Assembly (NCBI GenBank): GCA_958354085.1
Contig: CATWUX010000037.1
Span: 1 to 18,083, forward strand
Reading direction: 5' to 3'
From: an uncultured Oscillospiraceae bacterium
Lineage (GTDB): Bacteria > Bacillota > Clostridia > Oscillospirales > Acutalibacteraceae
DNA: 18,083 bases
Numbering within the stretch: the stretch's first letter is position 1; the number at the start of each line of letters is the position of its first letter. Positions 12,157 through 18,083 of the stretch are shown here, piece after piece. Under the pieces are notes generated by a model. The model saw nothing but the letters and a program-made list of their open reading frames with translations. It was not told the origin of the DNA and searched no databases. Position numbers and translations under genes: made by a program.

Positions 12157-13584
12157 ATGCGGAAATTCGATACCAAGGTCCAGCATTTAAAATATAAAGT
12201 GCTGCGCGAAGTCGCGCGGCAGGCGTTCGCGGGAACGCTGCTGGAAACCGTCACCGATATCCCGAAGCAAATCGTCCCCGGCAAGCAGGCGACCATGCGC
12301 TGCTGCGTATACAAGGAACGGGCGATTGTTTCGGAACGCGTCAAGCTCGCCATGGGCGGCGACAAGTCCAACCCGAATGTGATCGAGGTCATCGACATTG
12401 CCTGTGACGAATGCCCGATGGGCGGTTATGAAGTGAGCAACGCCTGCCGCGGCTGCATCGCGCACCGCTGTGAGGACGTCTGCAAGCGCGGCGCCATCAC
12501 CTTTGACCACGAGCAAAAAGCGCACATTGACAAATCCAAGTGCGTGGAATGCGGACAATGCGCCAAGGTCTGCCCGTACAGCGCGATCGTCAACCATAAA
12601 CGTCCCTGCGAAAACGCCTGCAAAATCAAGGCGATCGGCCACAGCAATGAAACACAGGCGGCCGAAATAGACAACAACAAGTGTATCGCGTGCGGCGCGT
12701 GCGTGTACCAATGCCCGTTCGGCGCGATCATGGATAAATCCTTTATTCTGGATGTCATCCGCCTGCTCAAAGACAGCGAAAACAACACCAAATACAAGGT
12801 TTACGCCGTCGTTGCCCCCTCCATCTCCAGCCAATTCACCTATGCCAAGCTGGGACAGGTTATCTCCGGCATCAAAGCGCTGGGCTTCTACCATGTGATC
12901 GAAGCCGCTTTGGGCGCGGACATGGTTGCCGCCGCCGAATCGCGTGAGCTGGTCGAGAAAGGCTTTTTGACATCCTCCTGCTGCCCCGCTTTTGTGTCTT
13001 ATGTGCGGAGCCAGTTCCCAGCGCTGGCGGAACACATCTCCCACAACCTCTCGCCTATGGCGGCTATCGCACAATACATCAAGCAAACCGACCCCGACGC
13101 CAAGGTTGTATTTATCGGGCCATGCACCGCGAAAAAAATGGAGTTCCAGCAGGAACGTGTGCGCCCGTACATTGACAGCGTGCTGACCTTCGAGGAACTG
13201 CAAGCGCTGTTTGACGGCCGCGAGCTGGATATTCCCACGCTGCCGGAAGACGTGTTGGACAACGCCTCTTATTATGGGCGCATTTTCGCCCGCAGCGGCG
13301 GCTTGTCGGACGCGGTCGCCGAAGCGCTTAAAGAGCAGGGATTGGAAGATTTCGAGCTCAAGCCGGTCGCCTGCGACGGGATCGAGGCGTGCCGCATGGC
13401 GCTGCTCAAAGCGTCCAAAAATGTGCTGCCGGGCAACTTTATCGAGGGCATGGCCTGTACCGGCGGCTGTATCGGCGGCGCGGGCTGCCTGACGCACGGT
13501 GAAAAGAACAAGGCGGAAGTGGACAAATACGGTATGGAAGCCTATGAAAAAACCATTACCGAAGCCATCAGCATATTGAAATAA
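12157..13584 (+). CDS. [FeFe] hydrogenase, group B (B1/B3 type), monomeric
   Basis: A 475-aa iron-sulfur hydrogenase of the group B family. The N-terminal region carries RCCVYKERAI (Cys49, Cys50), CDEC (Cys83, Cys86) and a first cluster motif CRGCIAHRCEDVC (Cys97/100/105/109). Two ferredoxin-like sites follow (Cys129/132/135/139 and Cys176/179/182/186), with a CENAC insertion (Cys151, Cys155) between them. H-cluster loops: L1 TSSCCPAF (272-279; relay Cys275, ligand Cys276), L2 GPCTAKKME (321-329; Cys323), L3 EGMACTGGCIGGAG (430-443; Cys434, Cys438). All four expected H-cluster cysteines are present, so it is likely catalytic, probably ferredoxin-linked. It lacks the [2Fe-2S] and His-Cys3 domains of HydA. 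Strong site TAAGGAGGA 13 nt after the phosphatase gene. Last gene of the sensory operon, so plausibly both controlled by and co-expressed with HydS, as with HydA2 in Ruminococcus albus. Confidence 0.93.
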   Translation: MRKFDTKVQHLKYKVLREVARQAFAGTLLETVTDIPKQIVPGKQATMRCCVYKERAIVSERVKLAMGGDKSNPNVIEVIDIACDECPMGGYEVSNACRGCIAHRCEDVCKRGAITFDHEQKAHIDKSKCVECGQCAKVCPYSAIVNHKRPCENACKIKAIGHSNETQAAEIDNNKCIACGACVYQCPFGAIMDKSFILDVIRLLKDSENNTKYKVYAVVAPSISSQFTYAKLGQVISGIKALGFYHVIEAALGADMVAAAESRELVEKGFLTSSCCPAFVSYVRSQFPALAEHISHNLSPMAAIAQYIKQTDPDAKVVFIGPCTAKKMEFQQERVRPYIDSVLTFEELQALFDGRELDIPTLPEDVLDNASYYGRIFARSGGLSDAVAEALKEQGLEDFELKPVACDGIEACRMALLKASKNVLPGNFIEGMACTGGCIGGAGCLTHGEKNKAEVDKYGMEAYEKTITEAISILK

Positions 13585-13593
13585 CCGCCGGTT

Positions 13594-13642
13594 GTTCATA
13601 AAAAAAGAACCGATCAAACATGATCGGTTCTTTTTTATGAAC
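13594..13642. terminator. bidirectional terminator between the hydrogenase operon and ackA
   Basis: A 49-bp near-perfect inverted repeat. The GC-bearing core GAACCGATCA (13607-13616) pairs with 13621-13630 and is flanked on the left by a run of A and on the right by a run of T, with GTTCAT/ATGAAC at the outer ends. It can terminate both convergent transcripts. The group B hydrogenase stop is 9 nt to the left, the ackA stop 6 nt to the right. Confidence 0.95.
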
Positions 13643-13648
13643 TTGTCC

Positions 13649-14851
13649 TTACAGCGCTTCCACCAGCGCCTTGGTCTCGCGCGCGATGACCAGCTCCTCG
13701 TTGGTCGGAATAACGAACGCACGTACCGTTGAATCCGGCGTAGTGATCTCGATTTCCTGACCGCGGGTAGCGTTGTTGACTTCATCTACCTTCACGCCGA
13801 GGAAAGAAAACGCACGCAGGATCTCGCCGCGCAGCAGACCTTGGTTCTCACCGATACCGGCTGTGAAAATGAACGCGTCCACACCGCCCAGCGCGGCAAT
13901 ATACCCGCCGATATATTTGACGATCTCATAGGTGCGCATATCCCATGCCAGCTGAGCGCGTTCGTTGCCCGCGTTGACCGCCTCCGCAATGTCGCGGTCG
14001 TCGCTGGACACACCGGAAATACCCAGCATACCTGACTGCTTGTTCAGAATGTCGTCCATCTCCGCAGGCGTCAGATTCTCTTTATCCATCAAGAAAGTGA
14101 CCACCGACGGATCGATGGCGCCCGAACGGGTACCCATCATGAAGCCGTCCAGCGGCGTCAGCCCCATTGTCGTGTCGATCACGTGCCCATCTTTAACCGC
14201 GGCAATGGAGGAACCGTTGCCCAGATGGCAGCTAATGATACGCGTGCCTTTGCCGTCCGGCTTGCCGAGCAGCTCACAGCAGCGCGCCGTAACAAAGCGG
14301 TGAGAAGTGCCGTGGAAGCCGTAACGACGCACGGCATATTTCTCATAATATTTATACGGCACACCGAACATATACGCTTTCGGCGGCATGGTATGATGAA
14401 ACGCGGTATCGAACACCACGACCTGCGGGATCTTGTCGCCGAACGCTGCGGTTGCCGCGTTGATGCCCTGCACGTGCGCTTTATTGTGCAGCGGCGCCAG
14501 TGACGCATAATCGGCAATATCCTGCACGACCTGCGGTGTGACCAGCACGGATTTATCAAATTTCGAGCCGCCCTGCACAATGCGGTGGCCGATCGCGGAC
14601 ACCTCGGACAGGCTGTCGATCACTTTGCCCTCGCCCTCGGTCAGGGCCAGCTTGACCTGTTCAAAAGCAGCGGTATGATCGGGCATAGCCACTTCCTTGG
14701 AAAATGTACGGCCGTCGCCGGTCTTGTGGGTAAATTTGCCGTCGATGCCGATACGCTCGCAATTTCCCTTCGCCAGCACGACCTCCCCGTCCATATCGAT
14801 CAACTGATATTTCAGCGAAGAACTGCCCGCATTGATCACCAGAATTTTCAT
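13649..14851 (-). CDS. ackA: acetate kinase
   Basis: A 400-aa acetate kinase, making ATP and acetate from acetyl phosphate in the cytosol; the usual length of the family. N-terminal phosphate-binding motif MKILVINAGSSSLKYQL, GHRIVQGG around Arg90, catalytic VFDTAFH with Asp148, RYGFHGTSHRFV with His180, CHLGNGSS (208-215), MGTRSGAIDP (239-248) and FTAGIGENQ (329-337) are all present. One small deviation: GHRIVQGG has Gln where many AckA have His. The start ATG at 14851 is preceded by AGAGGAGAG and AAAGGA on the minus strand. It would use acetyl phosphate from PduL, encoded about 12 kb away; there is no pta here. A promoter is visible upstream and the bidirectional terminator closes it. Confidence 0.97.
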   Translation of the reverse strand: MKILVINAGSSSLKYQLIDMDGEVVLAKGNCERIGIDGKFTHKTGDGRTFSKEVAMPDHTAAFEQVKLALTEGEGKVIDSLSEVSAIGHRIVQGGSKFDKSVLVTPQVVQDIADYASLAPLHNKAHVQGINAATAAFGDKIPQVVVFDTAFHHTMPPKAYMFGVPYKYYEKYAVRRYGFHGTSHRFVTARCCELLGKPDGKGTRIISCHLGNGSSIAAVKDGHVIDTTMGLTPLDGFMMGTRSGAIDPSVVTFLMDKENLTPAEMDDILNKQSGMLGISGVSSDDRDIAEAVNAGNERAQLAWDMRTYEIVKYIGGYIAALGGVDAFIFTAGIGENQGLLRGEILRAFSFLGVKVDEVNNATRGQEIEITTPDSTVRAFVIPTNEELVIARETKALVEAL

Positions 14852-14913
14852 AGTCCTTTTTCTCTCCTCTTATGCATCTCTTAAGCTATTGATTTCCATT
14901 ATAAAACAACGTA

Positions 14914-14926
14914 TACTATCATAGTA
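14914..14926. promoter_or_regulatory. 13-bp palindrome overlapping the ackA -10 box
   Basis: TACTATCATAGTA is a perfect inverted repeat (6-bp arms around a central C) covering the -10 of the ackA promoter. It could be an operator for an unknown repressor, but short AT-rich palindromes arise by chance. Confidence 0.35.
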
Positions 14927-14946
14927 CGGATTTCGTGATTTTTCAA
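14918..14946 (-). promoter_or_regulatory. sigma-A promoter of ackA
   Basis: On the minus strand: TTGAAA (14946-14941), a 17-bp spacer, and TATGAT (14923-14918). Both boxes match five of six consensus positions. This gives a leader of about 60 nt. A second TATAAT lies closer to the gene (14903-14898) but has no good -35. Confidence 0.78.
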
Positions 14947-15008
14947 GAGTTTTTCCCGCTTTTTGCCGGGAAAACGTCATTTTCGGCGGATGGTCCCGCC
15001 CATTTTGC

Positions 15009-15017
15009 AAGGAGGTG
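15009..15017 (+). promoter_or_regulatory. ribosome binding site fixing the tmcAL start
   Basis: AAGGAGGTG lies 9 nt before the ATG at 15027. The in-frame GTG at 15015 is part of this site and cannot be the start. Confidence 0.85.
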
Positions 15018-15026
15018 TCCCGTTTC

Positions 15027-16253
15027 ATGAAAATTGCCGGTATCGTTGCCGAATACAACCCTTTCCATAAAGGACACGCCCACCATATTGAGCGCACGCG
15101 AGCGCGTGGAAACGGCTGTGAAGCAACGCACGTAGTCGCGGTCATGAGCGGAAATTTCGTTCAGCGCGGCGAGCCTGCCCTGCTGCCCAAAATGCGTCGG
15201 GTGCAAGCTGCGCTCAACGGCGGTGTGGATCTGGTACTGGAGCTACCCGTGCCGTGGGCGCTCTCGTCCGCGGAGCGCTTTGCCGACGGAGCCGTATCCA
15301 TTCTGCACGCCCTCGGTTGCGTGGACGTGCTCAGCTTCGGCAGCGAATGCGGCGATATCGCCGCGTTGGAACGCGTCGTGGACGCCTTGGAATCACCGCG
15401 TTTCGGTGCGCTTCTGCGCTATCGCATGGAGGGCGGTAACCCCTTCCCGGAGGCGCGGCAAAAGGCTGTTCAGGAGTTGGCGGGCATCAAATCCGCCGCG
15501 CTGCTGGAAAGCGCCAACAATACGCTGGGAATCGAATATCTCAAAGCGCTGCGGCGGCTGCATTCCCCGATCCAACCGTATACGGTACCGCGTTTCGGCG
15601 CGGCGCACGACTCGGTTCATCCGGTCGGCGATATGGCATCTGCCAGCTATGTGCGGCTGCTGGTACAGGGCGACCGCCTGATGAGCGCCGCCCCCTATAT
15701 GCCGGTCAGCTCCAGCGCCATCCTTTCCGAAGCCGTTCGCAGCGGGCAATGTCCGGCGCGCATTGAACGTCTGGAGCGCGCGCTGCTGTGTACGCTGCGC
15801 CGCTTATCCCGGGCGGATTGGGCGGCGCTGCCGGATATCGCCGAAGGGCTGGAAAACCGGCTGTACACCGCCGCCCGGCAGGCTACCGGCTACGAGGAAC
15901 TGGTGGACGCGGTCAAAACACGCCGTTATACCCGCACGCGTATCCAGCGGCTGCTGTGGAACGCTTTTTTAGGTATTACCGCTGAGTGGCAAACCAAATC
16001 CCCGCCCTATATCCGCGTGCTGGGCATGAACGACCGCGGTGCGGAAATATTGACGGCCGCCCGCCATGCGCGCGCGGCGCAAACCGCCCCCCTGCCGATT
16101 TTGTCCCGCACCGCGCAGATCGAGCAGATGGGCGATGAGGCACAGCGCGTGTTTGCATTGGAATGTCTGGCGAGCGATTTGTACGCCCTCGCTCTGCCCA
16201 ATCCCCCGCCCTGCGGCGCCGATTTCACCGACAGCGTTCTACGAGTGGAATAA
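15027..16253 (+). CDS. tmcAL: tRNA(Met) cytidine acetate ligase TmcAL (YlbM family)
   Basis: A 408-aa protein of the YlbM/TmcAL nucleotidyltransferase-like family. In Bacillus subtilis TmcAL uses ATP and acetate, through acetyl-AMP, to form N4-acetylcytidine at the wobble base of elongator tRNA-Met. Family motifs are complete: GIVAEYNPFHKGHAHHI (5-21, with the HxGH-type nucleotide site), VMSGNFVQRGEPAL (39-52), LELPVPWALSSAERFA (71-86), LSFGSECGD (102-110), SANNTLGIEYLKAL (162-175) and SASYVR. Length is normal. It is divergent from ackA with about 175 nt between them, so an acetate-producing and an acetate-using gene share one control region. The older annotation as a generic nucleotidyltransferase describes the same family. 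Confidence 0.94.
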   Translation: MKIAGIVAEYNPFHKGHAHHIERTRARGNGCEATHVVAVMSGNFVQRGEPALLPKMRRVQAALNGGVDLVLELPVPWALSSAERFADGAVSILHALGCVDVLSFGSECGDIAALERVVDALESPRFGALLRYRMEGGNPFPEARQKAVQELAGIKSAALLESANNTLGIEYLKALRRLHSPIQPYTVPRFGAAHDSVHPVGDMASASYVRLLVQGDRLMSAAPYMPVSSSAILSEAVRSGQCPARIERLERALLCTLRRLSRADWAALPDIAEGLENRLYTAARQATGYEELVDAVKTRRYTRTRIQRLLWNAFLGITAEWQTKSPPYIRVLGMNDRGAEILTAARHARAAQTAPLPILSRTAQIEQMGDEAQRVFALECLASDLYALALPNPPPCGADFTDSVLRVE

Positions 16254-16286
16254 AAACCGATTCCTAAATATTTTCGGTAAATAAGA

Positions 16287-16315
16287 TTGACTTTCTCCTT
16301 ATTTTCATGTAAAAT
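16287..16315 (+). promoter_or_regulatory. sigma-A promoter of the lipoprotein gene
   Basis: TTGACT at 16287-16292, a 17-bp spacer, TAAAAT at 16310-16315, five of six matches in each box. The start site would be near 16322, about 43 nt before the ATG. The AT-rich sequence here contrasts with the surrounding GC-rich genes. Confidence 0.8.
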
Positions 16316-16364
16316 TATGTAAAACTATCGCGCTATCTTAAATGAATATTGAGGAGGATGTCTC

Positions 16365-17822
16365 ATGCCACGTTATTCGGTTTACTCGATTTTGTGTGTA
16401 CTTTTATGCGGCACGCTCCTGCTGACGGGGTGCGGAGCCCAGCCGCCGGCTGCGTCGGGCGAATCCGATCCGGCAGCCACCACGACGGCTTTCACCGTCT
16501 CATCCAAAAGCGCAGACAGCACAACGGAAACGCAAACATCCCTTTCCGCTGAATCAACCTCAGAAAGCGCGACCGCTGTCGGTACAACCGCCGACAGTGC
16601 CAAAACAACAACCGCCCCCGGCACCACCACAGCCCAAGACACCGCCTCCACCACGCTCCCGCCCGCGCCGCCGCCTACGACAGAAGCACCGATGCCCATC
16701 GGCGAACGCCAAAACGCGCAGTATAAATACGAGGTTTACACGGATTATGTGCGCATTACCCGTTATCTGGGCAGCAACGCTTCCGTAACGATCCCCGAAA
16801 AACTGGATGGCTTGCCTGTACGAGTGATCGGTGCGTGTTCCTTTGGTGGATACCGCAACACAACCCTGCAGGAAGTTACGCTTCCGGACAGTATCCAGCA
16901 TATCGAAACGGAAGCCTTTTCCGAGTGTACTTCCCTGCGTGAGGTGCATTTTCCTTCTCATGCCCTACAGGTCGATTACTTCGCTTTTGAAGAGACACCG
17001 TGGTATGAAGGATTAACGGAGGAATTTGCAATTGTCTCCGGCATTTTGTTAAAATACAACGGAACCGCCGATACGGTCGTCGTTCCCTCCGGTGTACGCT
17101 CGCTTGCCGGAAAATTCATCCCTCAAAGCACCAGCGTGAATACCATCGTCGTTCCGGAAAGCGTCACCACACTCGGAATCGGTGCTTTCGCCGGCGTTTC
17201 TGTGCGTAAGGTTGTGCTGTCTGCCGGCATAAAGGCTCTCCCTGCATTTGCATTTTCTTCCTGCCCCGTTTTGCAGGAAGTAACCCTCCCGGATACACTG
17301 GAAAGCATCGGAGAATTTGCTTTCCGCGACTGCAGCTTAACGAAACTGAAAATTCCGAATAGTGTTCGTCTGATAGGGAAACAGCCTTTCTACGGCAGTG
17401 CGATAGCTCCTCAGATTCCGAACGGCGCGAGCGGCTGGGAAACCGCCTACTATGGCAGCGGCATTACAGCCTTCCATTTGCCCGATCATGCCACGGTCAT
17501 CCCGCAGGAATGCTTTCGCGAGTGCGGATATTTGAAATCGGTCACGATTCCGTCGCGTATCCAAACCATCGGCATAGGCGCTTTCACCAATTGTCAACAG
17601 CTGGAGACGGTTGTCATCGAACCCGGTGTCAAAGCTATCCAAAACGGCGCTTTCCTCGGCTGTATCAATCTCAAAGATGTCACCATTCCGGAAACGGTGA
17701 CCAATATTACCGGAATGCAAATCTTCCAAGATTGCCCCAAGTCACTCCGTATCCACGGCAAGGCCGGTTCGGCCGCGGAGCAATACGCGAAGAAGCAGGG
17801 CTTTACATTTGTTGCGGAATAA
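16365..17822 (+). CDS. lipoprotein with Ser/Thr-rich linker and BspA-type leucine-rich repeats
   Basis: A 485-aa exported protein. Residues 1-22 are a lipoprotein signal peptide with lipobox LLTGC, so Cys23 would be lipidated and the protein anchored on the outer side of the membrane. Residues about 25-110 are a low-complexity linker rich in Thr, Ser and Ala, probably spanning the cell wall. From about 138 to 465 there are repeats of the BspA/LRR_5 type, each with a pattern like L.EVTLPDSI..I...AF..C (examples at 168-188, 303-323, 389-410 and 436-457). Such repeats mediate adhesion or binding to proteins and surfaces. The last residues (GKAGSAAEQYAKKQGFTFV) are the usual cap of these proteins. 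ATG 6 nt after GAGGAGGA. It stands alone with its own promoter and terminator; the ligand is unknown. Confidence 0.92.
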   Translation: MPRYSVYSILCVLLCGTLLLTGCGAQPPAASGESDPAATTTAFTVSSKSADSTTETQTSLSAESTSESATAVGTTADSAKTTTAPGTTTAQDTASTTLPPAPPPTTEAPMPIGERQNAQYKYEVYTDYVRITRYLGSNASVTIPEKLDGLPVRVIGACSFGGYRNTTLQEVTLPDSIQHIETEAFSECTSLREVHFPSHALQVDYFAFEETPWYEGLTEEFAIVSGILLKYNGTADTVVVPSGVRSLAGKFIPQSTSVNTIVVPESVTTLGIGAFAGVSVRKVVLSAGIKALPAFAFSSCPVLQEVTLPDTLESIGEFAFRDCSLTKLKIPNSVRLIGKQPFYGSAIAPQIPNGASGWETAYYGSGITAFHLPDHATVIPQECFRECGYLKSVTIPSRIQTIGIGAFTNCQQLETVVIEPGVKAIQNGAFLGCINLKDVTIPETVTNITGMQIFQDCPKSLRIHGKAGSAAEQYAKKQGFTFVAE

Positions 17823-17837
17823 TAGCCATTTACGCAC

Positions 17838-17871
17838 AAAAAGCGTGCAGGACAATTCCTGCACGCTTTTT
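17838..17871. terminator. bidirectional terminator between the lipoprotein gene and fba
   Basis: A perfect 15-bp stem (17838-17852 with 17857-17871, core AGCGTGCAGGA) with a CAAT loop, five A on the left and five T on the right. It serves both convergent genes, 15 nt after the lipoprotein stop and 19 nt from the aldolase stop. Confidence 0.94.
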
Positions 17872-17890
17872 ACATGGTGGAAAGAAAGAC

Positions 17891-18083
17891 TCAGGCGTGG
17901 TTGGCGCTGCCGAGAACGTTCTGAATCTTGTGCTTGACGGTCTCGGTGATGCACTCACGGCCCTCACCCAGATACTGGCGGGGATCGAAATCACCCGAAT
18001 GCAGCGCCATATGCTCGCGGATCGCCGCGGTCATGGCAAGGCGCAGGTCGGAGTCGATGTTGATCTTGCAAACGGCCATCTTC
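17891..18083 (-). CDS. fba: class II fructose-bisphosphate aldolase, C-terminal end (5' partial)
   Basis: The last 63 or so codons of a gene that runs off the right edge; the TGA is at 17893-17891. The visible protein reads ...KMAVCKINIDSDLRLAMTAAIREH, then FDPRQYLGEGRECI, and ends NVLGSANHA. The NIDSDLR segment is the conserved substrate-phosphate-binding motif of class II (zinc) aldolases, and DPR.YLG..RE plus the GSAN.A tail are typical of this family. It catalyses the reversible cleavage of fructose 1,6-bisphosphate in glycolysis. The closely related tagatose-bisphosphate aldolase cannot be fully ruled out from the C-terminus alone, but the tail resembles the glycolytic Fba of clostridia. 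Confidence 0.92.
   Translation of the reverse strand, partial: KMAVCKINIDSDLRLAMTAAIREHMALHSGDFDPRQYLGEGRECITETVKHKIQNVLGSANHA

Noticed and set aside
9722..13785. Long minus-strand open frames opposite hydS, the phosphatase and the group B hydrogenase (9722-10879, 10794-12059, 12187-13785)
   Set aside because: Same mirror effect; no motif and each overlaps a convincing gene on the plus strand.
14951..14974. Inverted repeat TTTTCCCG / CGGGAAAA between ackA and tmcAL
   Set aside because: No T tract follows on either strand in the right place, and neither gene ends there, so it is not called a terminator.
1..18083. CRISPR arrays, tRNA/rRNA genes, insertion sequences, phage genes or attachment sites
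   Set aside because: Reading both strands I saw no spaced direct repeats, cloverleaf-like sequence, transposase or integrase. Gene content is housekeeping and energy metabolism.

Overview
The window looks like the chromosome of an anaerobic, fermentative, GC-rich clostridium, most likely Oscillospiraceae/Ruminococcaceae-like. This rests on the gene set: an NADH-linked electron-bifurcating [FeFe] hydrogenase, a PAS-containing sensory hydrogenase, a group B hydrogenase, PduL plus acetate kinase, TmcAL, a BspA-like lipoprotein and a class II aldolase. It also rests on strong AGGAGG ribosome sites. The assignment is inference; there is no rRNA in the window. I see no mobile element, CRISPR array, tRNA or phage gene.

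Layout. (1) 1-1531: the end of rpsI with its terminator, a convergent family 4 uracil-DNA glycosylase, and a PduL-type phosphotransacylase with its own promoter and terminator. (2) 1552-3524: a two-gene ABC-2 exporter (ATPase and permease overlapping by 4 nt) and a small ribbon-helix-helix-like protein, closed by a terminator. (3) 3602-8844: a five-gene operon encoding the bifurcating hydrogenase, in the order hydC, HATPase-fold protein, HndB-like protein, hydB, hydA. It has a near-perfect Rex operator in front and a strong terminator behind. (4) 8944-13642: a second operon with its own Rex-like operator: a 79-aa [2Fe-2S] protein, the sensory hydrogenase HydS (with a four-Cys Fe-S motif, PAS and coiled coil), a SpoIIE/PP2C-type phosphatase with an unassigned C-terminal domain, and a group B [FeFe] hydrogenase. 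(5) 13594-16253: a shared terminator, acetate kinase on the minus strand, and divergent TmcAL. (6) 16287-18083: a lipoprotein with a Ser/Thr-rich linker and BspA-type leucine-rich repeats, a bidirectional terminator, and the C-terminal end of a class II fructose-bisphosphate aldolase on the minus strand.

How the genes fit together. HydABC would reoxidise NADH and reduced ferredoxin to H2 (or run in reverse). The group B enzyme is a second, monomeric hydrogenase. PduL and AckA would turn acetyl-CoA into acetate and ATP, a route that works best when electrons leave as H2. The Rex sites suggest both hydrogenase operons respond to NADH/NAD+. HydS plus the phosphatase suggest a further layer that senses H2 or redox state and passes the signal on by protein dephosphorylation. 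The HATPase-fold protein in the first operon is a possible opposing kinase, but no phosphorylated target is encoded here. That signalling module is the most interesting thing in the window.
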